Made by a program: the position numbers and the translations under genes. This document shows positions 1 through 6,614 of a stretch of DNA of 39,615 nucleotides, one piece after another. Source of the DNA: Candidatus Howiella intestinavium. GTDB lineage: Bacteria; Bacillota; Clostridia; Oscillospirales; Acutalibacteraceae. The DNA is taken from contig CAJFVX010000051.1 in assembly GCA_904420585.1 (NCBI GenBank), positions 1 through 39,615 of the forward strand. Direction: 5' to 3'. The notes under the pieces are model-generated. The model did no database searches. It was not told the DNA's origin and saw nothing but the letters and a program-made list of their open reading frames with translations. Numbering within the stretch: position 1 is the first letter of the stretch; each line of letters begins with the position of its first letter.

Positions 1-255
1 AAAACAATATCATCCTCACCTTCTGCGCTTTGGGAATATACTAAGAAATTTGCGGGTATATCTCGTGATAAGTATCGGAAATATTTTAAAGGCTGCAAAG
101 TTGCTTATGCCTACCAATTGGGAAAAGTTGTACAGTATGATCCACCAAAAGAACTGAGTGAATTCAGTATAGACTTGCCTCCACAATCATTCATATATCT
201 ATCGGGAGAACAGGTGAGAAATAAAGATTCTGATGTGACTCATTCAGACACATAA
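1..255 (+). CDS. 3' end of predicted HTH/PUA-like transcriptional regulator (partial)
   Basis: This is an open frame from the first base to a TAA at 253-255, giving 84 residues without a start in the window. It reads ...SALWEYTKKFAGISR, YRKYFKGCKVAYAYQLGKVV and YDPPKELSEF...PPQSFIYL. The pattern of tryptophan, a short helix, 'FxGxxxAYA' and a final 'PPQSFIYL' resembles the C-terminal half of the small predicted regulators that join a PUA/ASCH-like RNA- or nucleotide-binding fold to a helix-turn-helix. The assignment is from recalled family pattern only. The stretch is clearly AT-richer than everything from about 400 onward, so it may be recently acquired. It faces the macrodomain gene tail to tail. 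Confidence 0.55.
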   Translation, partial: KTISSSPSALWEYTKKFAGISRDKYRKYFKGCKVAYAYQLGKVVQYDPPKELSEFSIDLPPQSFIYLSGEQVRNKDSDVTHSDT

Positions 256-259
256 TGTG

Positions 260-294
260 AAAACGCTGCGTTGTGGCTTAGTAAGCGTTTTATT
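260..294 (+). terminator. Weak terminator-like hairpin between convergent genes
   Basis: An 8-bp perfect inverted repeat, AAAACGCT (260-267) and AGCGTTTT (284-291), has a 16-nt loop and is followed by ATT. It lies just after the stop of the partial regulator and before the convergent macrodomain gene stop at 318, so it could serve either direction. The stem is short and AU-rich at its base, so function is uncertain. Confidence 0.35.
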
Positions 295-317
295 ACAAAT
301 TCTTGTTATATGTGGTT

Positions 318-1088
318 TCAGGACGTTTTTCCTGAAGGACTTTCCATCCATGATTTACTAATCATCCCCGTTCCCCCTATTATACTGTTTGTCTCGGCTT
401 TGTACTCTTCCACTGCGGCAAGGGCGATTTCCGCTGCCCGCTGGGGTGGAAAATGGAATTCTCCCGTGGAAATGCAGCAGAAAGCCAGGCTTTTCACGCC
501 CTTTCGGTCGGCCAGCTCCAGGCAGGAAGCATAGCAGGAGGCCAGCTGTTTTTCCTCCAGGGCGGTCAGCCGCCCACTCACGATAGGGCCTACCGTGTGC
601 AGCACGTATTTGCAGGGCAGGTTAAAGGCCGGGGTGATTTTCGCCCGGCCGGTTTCCTCGGGATGGCCCTGCCGCTCCATTAGTTCTGCGCAGGCAAGGC
701 GCAGCTGCACCCCCGCATAGGTGTGTATGACATTGTCGATACAGCCGTGGCAGGGGGCGAAGCAGCCCAGCATACGGCTGTTGGCGGCGTTGACAATGGC
801 GTCGCAGCGCAGGGTGGTGATGTCGCCCTTCCAAAGGTACATACCCTTCCCCACGGGGGACAAGCTGGATATATCCGTTATCCCCTTTTCGACAATGGCC
901 TGCTGCAGATAGGCGTCCTGAATTTTTAAGAATTCCCTGCTTACCGGCCGGGGCGTACGGATATTGAAAAGCGAACGGAGCAGGCGCCGCTGCTCGCTTA
1001 CCTCCGCCGGCACCTCCATATTTTTATAGTCCGGCTGCTCATCCAGCAGCGCCCGGATGAGATAGAGTCGTCTTTCAGCCTGTATCAT
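318..1088 (-). CDS. Zinc-dependent macrodomain protein (protein-ADP-ribose hydrolase type), altered C-terminus
   Basis: The 256-residue protein is a macrodomain likely to bind or remove ADP-ribose. An N-terminal helical part (about 1-80) precedes the macro fold: WKGDITTLRCDAIVNAAN at 86-103, then LGCFAPCHGCIDNVIH, which carries the C109/H114/C116 set expected of the Zn-macro subclass found with SirTM/GcvH-L systems in Gram-positives. CCISTGEFHFP near 204-214 is the second ADP-ribose loop. The ATG at 1088 has GGGGAT upstream and sits three bases after the preceding gene's stop, so it is the last gene of the ACGX operon. Homologues usually end in a '...VIFNVF...Y..LL'-like segment; here the sequence departs after EEYKAE (about residue 232) into an unrelated tail ending PSGKTS, suggesting a 3' truncation or replacement. 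The ADP-ribosyl target is unknown. Confidence 0.85.
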   Translation of the reverse strand: MIQAERRLYLIRALLDEQPDYKNMEVPAEVSEQRRLLRSLFNIRTPRPVSREFLKIQDAYLQQAIVEKGITDISSLSPVGKGMYLWKGDITTLRCDAIVNAANSRMLGCFAPCHGCIDNVIHTYAGVQLRLACAELMERQGHPEETGRAKITPAFNLPCKYVLHTVGPIVSGRLTALEEKQLASCYASCLELADRKGVKSLAFCCISTGEFHFPPQRAAEIALAAVEEYKAETNSIIGGTGMISKSWMESPSGKTS

Positions 1089-1091
1089 GCG

Positions 1092-1706
1092 TTATCCCCG
1101 CCTTTCCACGGCCCCTGCCGGGCATTTTTCATAACAATTGCCGCAGTGCAGACAGTGGGCCTGCTGGATGGTATAGGGCTGTCCCGCCGCAATACACTGC
1201 TGGGGACAGTTCCGCGCACATTTTCCGCAGCCGATACAGGCCTCCGTAATCCGGTAGCCCTTTACAGATACGCTGCCGGCTCCTAAGGTATAGCTTTCCC
1301 GGAAGATGGGACGGACACCCAGGTTGAAGTATTCGATTTCCCCATTCCTTATGGCAAAGACCATGCCGATTTCCCGGGTTTTGCCGGGGTAGACATTGGC
1401 AAGATAGGGCTGTTCGGCAAAGATGCGGTCAATCCATTCCTTTTGCTCGGATGCCGGAAGGGGTTCCGCCTTGGCCGACAGGCGGATCATCTCCTTATAC
1501 CGGGTATATCCCAATACCTGCACCCGTCCGTCGGCCAGCAGCTCTTTGCAGAAGTCCTTGCCCCGGGCGGTGAAAAAGTAAAGGGCGTCCGGCTCATAAT
1601 GGATGGCGCTGATGTTGCGCACCTGGGGGCTGCCCGCCCCGTCCACCGTGGCAAAGGCCAGCACGCCCACATACTGTAATTTTTGCAGGCAGGTTTTCGC
1701 GTCCAT
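1092..1706 (-). CDS. Split-barrel flavin (PNPOx-like) protein fused to 2x[4Fe-4S] ferredoxin
   Basis: 204 residues. Residues 1-140 resemble the pyridoxamine-phosphate-oxidase-like split barrel (GVLAFATVDGAGSPQVRNIS, then LYFFTARGKDFCKELLADGRV), a fold that normally holds FMN or F420. Residues 150-204 form a two-cluster ferredoxin: C157/C160/C163/C167 in CIGCGKCARNCP and C185/C188/C191/C195 in CLHCGNCYEKCP. The protein could therefore move electrons between flavin and iron-sulfur centres, for example to supply reductant to the radical SAM enzyme or the nitroreductase encoded just upstream. The ATG at 1706 has GGGAGG seven bases upstream and follows the nitroreductase stop by 17 bases. The redox partner is inferred from operon position only. 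Confidence 0.85.
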   Translation of the reverse strand: MDAKTCLQKLQYVGVLAFATVDGAGSPQVRNISAIHYEPDALYFFTARGKDFCKELLADGRVQVLGYTRYKEMIRLSAKAEPLPASEQKEWIDRIFAEQPYLANVYPGKTREIGMVFAIRNGEIEYFNLGVRPIFRESYTLGAGSVSVKGYRITEACIGCGKCARNCPQQCIAAGQPYTIQQAHCLHCGNCYEKCPAGAVERRG

Positions 1707-1723
1707 TTTCTTACCTCCCTATT

Positions 1724-2311
1724 TTAAAATCGCAGGATGCGCCCTTCCCGTCGGGGCTTGGGGGCGGGATGGGGGTCGCCTGGCCGGGGATAGCCCAGCA
1801 AAAGCTGCATGACCGCGTAGCAGCCGGCGGGAATACCCCATTTGCGCAGGATTTCCTGGCCGTAGGGGTCGGAAAAGGCCGTCCAGCCCTGGCCGATGTA
1901 GCAGGAACCCACGCCGCAGGCATCCGCCGCCAGCATCATATTCTCGGCGGCCACGGCGCAATCCTCGGCGGCAAAGAGGAAGTTTTTCGGCCCGAAGAGG
2001 GTGATGACCGTGGGGGCGTCGTAAAAGGCATTTTTCAGATTGGGGTCGTCGGCGATGCTGGGCTGCTCCCTGGACACATAGCTGGTGGCTGTGGCCATAT
2101 GGGGGCGGGAGTTGGCCCGCTTGATTTTTCCCAGCCGCTCATTGACCTCCCGTTCCTGACAGACAGCGAAGATCGGCCCCTGCCGCCCGCCTGCGCTGGG
2201 GGCATACAGCCCCGCCTGCAAAATCTGCTGCAGGGCTTCTTCCTCGATTTGCCTGTCTGCAAACCGTCGGATGGCACGGCGGTGCAGAATGGTCTCCATC
2301 AGTTGCCCCAT
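1724..2311 (-). CDS. Nitroreductase-family FMN oxidoreductase of the ACGX cassette
   Basis: 195 residues from the ATG at 2311. The frame stays open upstream, but AAGGAGG lies nine bases before this ATG and the earlier part overlaps the radical SAM gene, so the short start is preferred. Nitroreductase signatures are visible: an N-terminal HRRAIRRFADR, APSAGGRQ for FMN phosphate, a central EDCAVAAENMMLAADACGVGSCYIGQ and a C-terminal LLLGYP. Members reduce nitro compounds or quinones, or oxidise peptides as in azole-forming and flavin dehydrogenases of RiPP pathways. Its place two bases after the maturase stop makes a role in peptide modification or in recycling reductant likely, but the substrate is not known. 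Confidence 0.85.
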   Translation of the reverse strand: MGQLMETILHRRAIRRFADRQIEEEALQQILQAGLYAPSAGGRQGPIFAVCQEREVNERLGKIKRANSRPHMATATSYVSREQPSIADDPNLKNAFYDAPTVITLFGPKNFLFAAEDCAVAAENMMLAADACGVGSCYIGQGWTAFSDPYGQEILRKWGIPAGCYAVMQLLLGYPRPGDPHPAPKPRREGRILRF

Positions 2312-2313
2312 GG

Positions 2314-3348
2314 TCAGACAACCTCCTTCCAACACTGGGGATCGGCGGCGTAAAAGTTGCCGTCCTTCCCGCTGGCCACGGCCGGACAGCCCCGGCACCA
2401 GGCCAGCAGCTCGCATTTGGCGCATTTTTCGAATTTGGCATAATCCCGGTAGTCTTCCATCCGGCAGACCCAGACGTCGGCCAGCCGGTCCTCCAGCACG
2501 TTGCCCACCCTGCTGTTCTGCACCCGGCGGCAGGCGTAGATGTCGCCGGTGGGCAGGATGGTCAGGTGGCAGTTGCCGCAGTTGCAGCCGCCGTAAATCA
2601 CGCCCTCCTCGGCGGTTTCGGGGATGCGGAAGGTTCCGGTTTCGTATTCATACAGCGTCCACAGATGGTCCTTTTTGTTAAAGTAGGTCTGGCAGCCCGC
2701 CGCCTCGTACGCCCGGAACTTTTTGTCGCAGTCGGCCAGCAGCCGGCGGTAGCGCAGGGGTTCGATGCCCACTTCCTTTTCCTCACTGGTGGGACAGTAA
2801 CGGGAAAAGGCGAAGACGTTGGCCCCGGCTTTTACCACCGCGTCGATGATGTCCGGTACCTGGTCGATATTGGTGCCGGAAACGGTGGTCATAATCACGC
2901 TCCGGATACCCGCCCGGTTGATGCATCCGATTTTCTCCAGGGTTATGGCAAAGCTGCCGGGTTTGCGGAACCAGTCGTGGGTTTCCTCCATACCGTCCAG
3001 GGAAAGCTGGTATTTTTGACAGCCACAGGCCTTCAGCCGGCGGCAGACCTGGTCGTTTAAGTGGAAGGGGTTGCCCAGGATGGTAAAGGGGATTTGATGG
3101 GCGTGCAGCAATTCCAGCAGCTTCCAGAAATCGGGATGGAGAATCGGGTCGCCCCCGGTGATGTAAAAGTAGGGCAGGCGATGGTAGACCTGGCAGAAGT
3201 CCAAGCAGTTGTAAAAGGTATCCTGCATCTGCTGCCAGTTCATGGAATCGGGTTTCTTGCAGTTATCTTCCGAAAAGATATAGCAGTGCTTGCAGCGCTG
3301 GTCACAGGCGTCGGTGATGTGCCACTGAAAGGCAAAATATGGTTGCAC
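2314..3348 (-). CDS. Radical SAM/SPASM peptide maturase, ACGX system
   Basis: 344 residues, starting at GTG 3348 with GGAGG eight bases upstream. The radical SAM cluster motif is C15xxxC19xxC22 (CDQRCKHC), followed by ITGGDPIL (63-70) and LSLDG (115-119). The C-terminal SPASM region (about 250-340) carries C255, C257, C260, C273, C309, C312, C318, C321 and C339, enough to ligate two auxiliary [4Fe-4S] clusters, with the typical 'LPTGDIYACRR...GNV' stretch. Such enzymes install thioether or carbon-carbon links in ribosomal peptides. Directly upstream lies a small gene with nine ACGX units. Together they match the arrangement I recall named 'ACGX system' in the radical SAM/SPASM family collection. 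The chemistry on the ACGX units is not shown by sequence. Confidence 0.9.
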   Translation of the reverse strand: MQPYFAFQWHITDACDQRCKHCYIFSEDNCKKPDSMNWQQMQDTFYNCLDFCQVYHRLPYFYITGGDPILHPDFWKLLELLHAHQIPFTILGNPFHLNDQVCRRLKACGCQKYQLSLDGMEETHDWFRKPGSFAITLEKIGCINRAGIRSVIMTTVSGTNIDQVPDIIDAVVKAGANVFAFSRYCPTSEEKEVGIEPLRYRRLLADCDKKFRAYEAAGCQTYFNKKDHLWTLYEYETGTFRIPETAEEGVIYGGCNCGNCHLTILPTGDIYACRRVQNSRVGNVLEDRLADVWVCRMEDYRDYAKFEKCAKCELLAWCRGCPAVASGKDGNFYAADPQCWKEVV

Positions 3349-3373
3349 GGGTATTTCCTCCCTGTATGATAAA

Positions 3374-3427
3374 CCGGCCTGGCCGGATGTTTCGACGGGT
3401 TCCCGGCGAGAGGATTCCCGCCGGGAA
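3374..3427 (-). promoter_or_regulatory. Two hairpins between precursor peptide and maturase genes
   Basis: In the 93-base gap the minus strand can form a perfect 9-bp stem (TTCCCGGCG/CGCCGGGAA, 3400-3408 with 3419-3427) and, nearer the maturase, CCGGCC-A-GGCCGG (about 3374-3387). Neither has a T run, so partial termination or protection of an upstream mRNA end is more likely than full stop. Either would give more precursor than enzyme, the usual need in RiPP operons. Function is inferred. Confidence 0.5.
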
Positions 3428-3441
3428 AGAGGTAGGTTTGC

Positions 3442-3705
3442 TTACTTGTCGCCGGCGCCGCAGGCAGCACCACAGGCGGCCGGTTTTTCCTCCGGCTTGT
3501 CGGCTGTGCCGCAGGCCGTTCCGCAGGCGACCGGTTTGTCGGCTGCGCCGCAGGCGGCGGGCGTTTCGGCGGGCTGGTCGCCGGCGCCGCAGGCGGAACC
3601 GCAGGCAGCCGGCTTCTCCTCCGGCTTGTCGGCCGCTCCACAGGCTGTGCCGCAGGCGGCGGCCGCTTCTGCATCCTTCCAGGCGGATAAATTGGAAAGT
3701 GCCAT
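3442..3705 (-). CDS. ACGX-repeat precursor peptide (RiPP substrate)
   Basis: The 87-residue peptide starts at ATG 3705, chosen because AAAGGAGG lies seven bases upstream and the leader MALSNLSAWKDAEAAA is typical; the open frame extends to 3867 but lacks any such site. After this short leader (about 1-16) come nine ACG-X units in five blocks: ACGTACGA, ACGSACGA, a single ACGA, ACGTACGT and a final pair. They are joined by charged linkers such as ADKPEEKPA and GDQPAETPA. All nine cysteines fall in ACGX units. The product is probably a cysteine-modified, multi-core peptide processed by the adjacent radical SAM/SPASM enzyme. Its biological activity is unknown. The internal repeats are so alike at DNA level that unit number may vary between strains. 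Confidence 0.88.
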   Translation of the reverse strand: MALSNLSAWKDAEAAAACGTACGAADKPEEKPAACGSACGAGDQPAETPAACGAADKPVACGTACGTADKPEEKPAACGAACGAGDK

Positions 3706-3760
3706 GTCTGTTACCTCCTTTATTTCGTATGCAGTTGGCTTACCGCCCTCTGCACTTTTC

Positions 3761-3788
3761 ATTTTACCGGCTTTTTTCTCCCGCGCAA
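3761..3788 (-). promoter_or_regulatory. Candidate promoter of the ACGX operon
   Basis: On the minus strand TTGCGC (3788-3783) and TAAAAT (3766-3761) are separated by 16 bases. The -10 matches five of six consensus positions and the -35 only about half. The start would fall about 45-50 bases before the peptide ATG. A possible regulator site lies further upstream near the HxlR promoter. Confidence 0.4.
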
Positions 3789-3844
3789 GAACGCACTTTT
3801 TTATTACCCAGTCACCTTTTGGTAACCGCTTCTTCCCTCTCGGC

Positions 3845-3873
3845 TTGAAAAATATGGCATGCTGCATTATAAT
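3845..3873 (+). promoter_or_regulatory. Promoter of the HxlR-type regulator gene
   Basis: TTGAAA (3845-3850), a 17-base spacer and TATAAT (3868-3873) form a near-perfect vegetative promoter 52 bases before the HxlR start. Its spacer holds a dyad described separately. Confidence 0.8.
3852..3870. promoter_or_regulatory. Dyad in the spacer of the HxlR promoter (candidate operator)
   Basis: The 19-base stretch is symmetric as ATA-n2-GCA-n3-TGC-n2-TAT, twelve matching half-site positions, and overlaps the spacer and the first half of the -10 box. A dimeric winged-helix protein bound here would block RNA polymerase. HxlR members usually bind such imperfect palindromes and repress themselves and a divergent operon, so this is the best operator candidate. 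Confidence 0.5.
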
Positions 3874-3924
3874 TAGAATATAACATGCAAATTTGAACTA
3901 TTGGAATTTGGGGAGGGATGAAAT

Positions 3925-4260
3925 ATGATGACCAAAGAGGAAATGCCGGCCTGCCCGGTGGCCACCACCGTACAGCTTATCGGCAGCAAATGGAAGCTGC
4001 TGATTATGCGCAACCTCCTCACCCGTCCCTGGCGGTTTAATGAGCTGCGCAGGGATTTGGAGGGTGTCAGCCAGAAGGTATTGACCGACAGCCTGCGCTC
4101 CATGGAGGAGGACGGGCTGATTACCCGTACGGTCTACCCCGAGGTGCCGCCCCGGGTGGAATACGCCTTAAGCGACCTGGGCGAATCCATGCGGCCCATT
4201 ATCAAGGCCATGGAGTTATGGGGAATCGAGTACAAGGCCAGTCTGCAAAAGGTCAAATAA
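3925..4260 (+). CDS. HxlR-family winged-helix regulator with N-terminal cysteine
   Basis: 111 residues from ATG 3925 (the next ATG at 3928 is also possible), with GGGGAGGG just upstream. The family core is clear: CPVATTVQLIGSKWKLLIMRNLL, then RFNELRRDLEGVSQKVLTDSLRSMEEDGLITRTVYPEVPPRVEYALSDLG, the recognition helix and wing. Cys10 sits where redox-sensing members such as YodB/HypR carry their reactive cysteine. The gene is divergent from a redox-flavoured RiPP operon and has a dyad in its own promoter, so control of both by thiol state or an electrophile is a reasonable inference. It is followed by a palindrome cluster and a terminator. Confidence 0.9.
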   Translation: MMTKEEMPACPVATTVQLIGSKWKLLIMRNLLTRPWRFNELRRDLEGVSQKVLTDSLRSMEEDGLITRTVYPEVPPRVEYALSDLGESMRPIIKAMELWGIEYKASLQKVK

Positions 4261-4273
4261 TCGTTCTTGATAA

Positions 4274-4428
4274 AAATCCAGGGATTATTCCCTGGATTTC
4301 AGCTTGTCGGCAAAGTCGACAAGCTGTAGAAGAGGGGGCAAGCCCCCCTTCTAACATCCCCCCTACAAATCCCGCAGAAGCGGGATTTGGTGGGGGCAGA
4401 AACCGACGCACATGTCGCCGGTTTCTGC
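4274..4428. repeat. Cluster of five consecutive palindromes
   Basis: Five inverted repeats follow one another with almost no gap: AAATCCAGGGA/TCCCTGGATTT (4274-4299), CAGCTTGTCG/CGACAAGCTG (4300-4326), AGAAGAGGGGG/CCCCCCTTCT (4328-4352), CCCCC..AAATCCCGC/GCGGGATTT..GGGGG (4359-4396) and GCAGAAACCG/CGGTTTCTGC (4396-4428). No open frame or ribosome site accompanies them. The layout resembles non-autonomous palindromic repeats scattered between genes in some Clostridia. It fills most of the 310-base gap between the HxlR gene and rplQ. Confidence 0.6.
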
Positions 4429-4467
4429 GATTTGAATGGCGTCCATTGGGTTTTTCGACAGTCTGAG

Positions 4468-4492
4468 CCAGGGAGCAATTCCTGGTTTTTTT
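4468..4492 (+). terminator. Rho-independent terminator after the HxlR gene and palindrome cluster
   Basis: A 7-bp stem CCAGGGA/TTCCTGG (one G-U pair) with GCAA loop is followed by seven T (4486-4492). It faces the ribosomal block convergently. Confidence 0.75.
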
Positions 4493-4497
4493 GCCGC

Positions 4498-4544
4498 ATA
4501 AAAACAGCCCCCGCACAGCGGCTTTAAAACCGCTGTGCGGGGGC
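4498..4544 (-). terminator. Terminator of the alpha operon (after rplQ)
   Basis: The inverted repeat 4507-4521 with 4530-4544 (15 bp, CCGCTGTGCGGGGGC) is read on the minus strand and followed by TGTTTTTAT. It closes the whole S10-spc-alpha transcript 28 bases after the rplQ stop. Confidence 0.9.
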
Positions 4545-4571
4545 TTCTGCATTCATTTGGGCAAGTGGGGC

Positions 4572-4913
4572 TTAGACCAGTTCGATGATGGCCATTTCAG
4601 CCGCGTCGCCCCGGCGGGGGCCGGTCTTGACGATGCGGGTGTAGCCGCCGTTCTTGCTGCTGTAGGAGGGGGCGATTTCGTCAAACAGCTTCTTGACGAC
4701 GGCCTCCTTCGTGATAAACGCCATGGCCTGCCGCTTGTTGTGCAGGTTGTTCTCCTTGGCCAGGGTAATATATTTCTCGGTCATGGAACGGACTTCCTTG
4801 GCGCGGGTTACGGTCGTCTCAATGCGGCCTTTTTCCAGCAGGAAGGTAACCATAGCGCGCAGCATAGCCGTCCGATGATCGCTGGTTCTACCGAGCTTAC
4901 GGGTACCGGGCAT
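4572..4913 (-). CDS. rplQ: 50S ribosomal protein L17
   Basis: 113 residues from ATG 4913 ([14 protein letters not shown]), eight bases after AAAGGAG; an in-frame GTG at 4922 overlaps the site and is less likely. L17 binds domain III of 23S rRNA near the exit tunnel. The signature [32 protein letters not shown] is intact and length matches short bacterial L17. It is last in the alpha operon, 30 bases after rpoA. Confidence 0.97.
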   Translation of the reverse strand: MPGTRKLGRTSDHRTAMLRAMVTFLLEKGRIETTVTRAKEVRSMTEKYITLAKENNLHNKRQAMAFITKEAVVKKLFDEIAPSYSSKNGGYTRIVKTGPRRGDAAEMAIIELV

Positions 4914-4943
4914 TTCATTCACTCCTTTACCGTGGAAGTAACT

Positions 4944-5894
4944 TTATTCGTCTTCGCTGCGGAGGCTGAAGCCCAGGGAATTGAGCTTCGCGACGACCTC
5001 CTCCAGGGACTTGCGGCCCAGATTGCGGACCTTCATCATATCCTCTTCGGACTTGTTGATCAAATCCTCCACCGTGTTGATGCCGGCGCGCTTCAAGCAG
5101 TTGAAGCTGCGCACCGACAGGTCAAGCTCTTCAATGGTCATCTCAAGGACCTTTTCCTTGCCCTTGTCGTCCTTCTCGACCATGATCTCGCCGTCGTAGA
5201 CGTCGCCGGACAGGTCGACAAAGAGATTGAGATGTTCAGTGAGGACCTTGGCAGCCAGCGAAACCGCCTCTTTCGCGGTGATGGTTCCGTTGGTCCAGAC
5301 TTCCAAGGCCAGCCGGTCATAGTCGGTCACCTGGCCGACGCGGGTATTCTCGACCGTATAATTGGCCTTGACCACGGGGGTATAGATTGAGTCCACGGGA
5401 ATCACGCCGATGACCGGCTGATTCTGCTGCTTGTTCCGTTCGGCGGGCACGTAGCCCCGGCCCTTGTCCAGGGTGATCTCCATAAACAGCTTGCCGCCCT
5501 CGCCCACCGTGGCGATGTGCAGGTCGGGATTCAGGATCTCGACCTCCGAATCGGCCTTGATGGTGGCGCCGGTCACTTCACAGGGGCCCTCGGCTTCGAT
5601 ATACACCGTCTTGGGGCCGTCGCTGTGGAGCTTGGCGGTCAGGCTCTTGATGTTCAGGACGATCTCGGTCACGTCCTCCGTGACGCCGGGGATGGTGGAA
5701 AACTCATGCACCACGCCGTCGATCTTGATGGACGTGGCCGCCACGCCGGGCAGGGAGGACAGCAGCACCCGGCGCAGACTGTTGCCGATGGTGATGCCGT
5801 AACCCCGCTCCAGGGGCTCTAAAATGAATTTTCCATAGGTTCCGTCGGGCAGCAGATCCTGGGTTTCGATTCTGGGCTTTTCAATCTCGATCAA
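4944..5894 (-). CDS. rpoA: RNA polymerase alpha subunit
   Basis: 316 residues. The start is TTG at 5894: [10 protein letters not shown] aligns with the known N-terminus and AAGGAGG lies eight bases upstream. The N-terminal domain (1-230) nucleates polymerase assembly through [14 protein letters not shown] and the C-terminal domain (about 245-310, [40 protein letters not shown]) binds UP elements and activators. It is separated from rpsD by 106 bases holding a small GC-rich hairpin, the widest gap in the alpha part, but no clear promoter is seen there. Confidence 0.98.
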   Translation of the reverse strand: MIEIEKPRIETQDLLPDGTYGKFILEPLERGYGITIGNSLRRVLLSSLPGVAATSIKIDGVVHEFSTIPGVTEDVTEIVLNIKSLTAKLHSDGPKTVYIEAEGPCEVTGATIKADSEVEILNPDLHIATVGEGGKLFMEITLDKGRGYVPAERNKQQNQPVIGVIPVDSIYTPVVKANYTVENTRVGQVTDYDRLALEVWTNGTITAKEAVSLAAKVLTEHLNLFVDLSGDVYDGEIMVEKDDKGKEKVLEMTIEELDLSVRSFNCLKRAGINTVEDLINKSEEDMMKVRNLGRKSLEEVVAKLNSLGFSLRSEDE

Positions 5895-6000
5895 TTCAAA
5901 CCCTCCTTATAGGTGGGCATGGCCCGCCGGGCACCAGCCCGGCCAGGCTAAGCCATATCCGTCTGCGTATCTTCGGGTCCTTTGCGGTGAACACCGACGC

Positions 6001-6594
6001 TTACTTGGAGTAGAACTCGACGATCAGGTGTTCGGCGACTTCGTAATCGATATCATCGCGAGCCGGCATGGCAATGATCTTGCCCTCGAAAGACTCGGCG
6101 GCCTTATCCATCCACTTGGGAGTCGGCTTCTTGCCCAGCTCCTCCATGAGGGCCTTGAACTTCGGGGTCGTGCGGGACTTCTCCCGTACCGCGATCACAT
6201 CGCCCGGCTTCACCTGGAAGGAAGGAATGTTGACCTTCTTGCCGTTGACGGTGAAATGGGCGTGGTTCACCAGCTGCCGGGCCTCCCGGCGGGTGCTGGC
6301 AAAGCCCATGCGGAATACCACGTTGTCCAGACGGCGCTCCAGCTCCTGCAGCAGGATTTCACCGGTGATGCCCTGCTTGCGCTCGGCCTTCTCATAGTAG
6401 GCCCGGAACTGCTTCTCCAGCACGCCGTAGATGAACTTTACCTTCTGCTTCTCGTTGAGCTGGATGGCGTACTCGGACTGCTTGCGGCGCATCTGCTTGG
6501 GGTTGCGCTTGGTCTCCTTGGAGTAACCAAGGACGGCCGGAGAAAGGCCCAGCGTCTTGCAACGCTTTAAGACGGGCTGCGTATTCTTTGCCAT
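6001..6594 (-). CDS. rpsD: 30S ribosomal protein S4 (zinc-free form)
   Basis: 197 residues from ATG 6594, with AAGGAGG upstream. S4 is a primary 16S binder that starts 30S assembly. The S4 RNA-binding domain is seen at about 88-150 (RLDNVVFRMGFASTRREARQLVNHAHFTVNGKKVNIPS). The N-terminus MAKNTQPVLKRCKTLGLS has a single cysteine instead of the four-cysteine zinc knuckle, so this is the C-minus paralogue type. Its position after rpsK is standard; S4 often autoregulates this operon, but no leader site was recognised. Confidence 0.97.
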   Translation of the reverse strand: MAKNTQPVLKRCKTLGLSPAVLGYSKETKRNPKQMRRKQSEYAIQLNEKQKVKFIYGVLEKQFRAYYEKAERKQGITGEILLQELERRLDNVVFRMGFASTRREARQLVNHAHFTVNGKKVNIPSFQVKPGDVIAVREKSRTTPKFKALMEELGKKPTPKWMDKAAESFEGKIIAMPARDDIDYEVAEHLIVEFYSK

Positions 6595-6614
6595 AGTTCT
6601 GGTTCCTCCTTACA

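Noticed and set aside
3442..3700. CRISPR-like or minisatellite reading of the repeats in this stretch
   Set aside because: The repeats are in phase with a reading frame and have no constant spacers; they are the ACGX codon blocks.
3706..3867. Longer start of the ACGX precursor at 3867
   Set aside because: The extra 54 codons have no ribosome site, cover the promoter region and the opposite HxlR -35/-10, while the ATG at 3705 has AAAGGAGG.
4491..5390. 299-codon plus-strand frame opposite rplQ-rpoA
   Set aside because: Antisense to conserved genes and begins inside the terminator hairpin.
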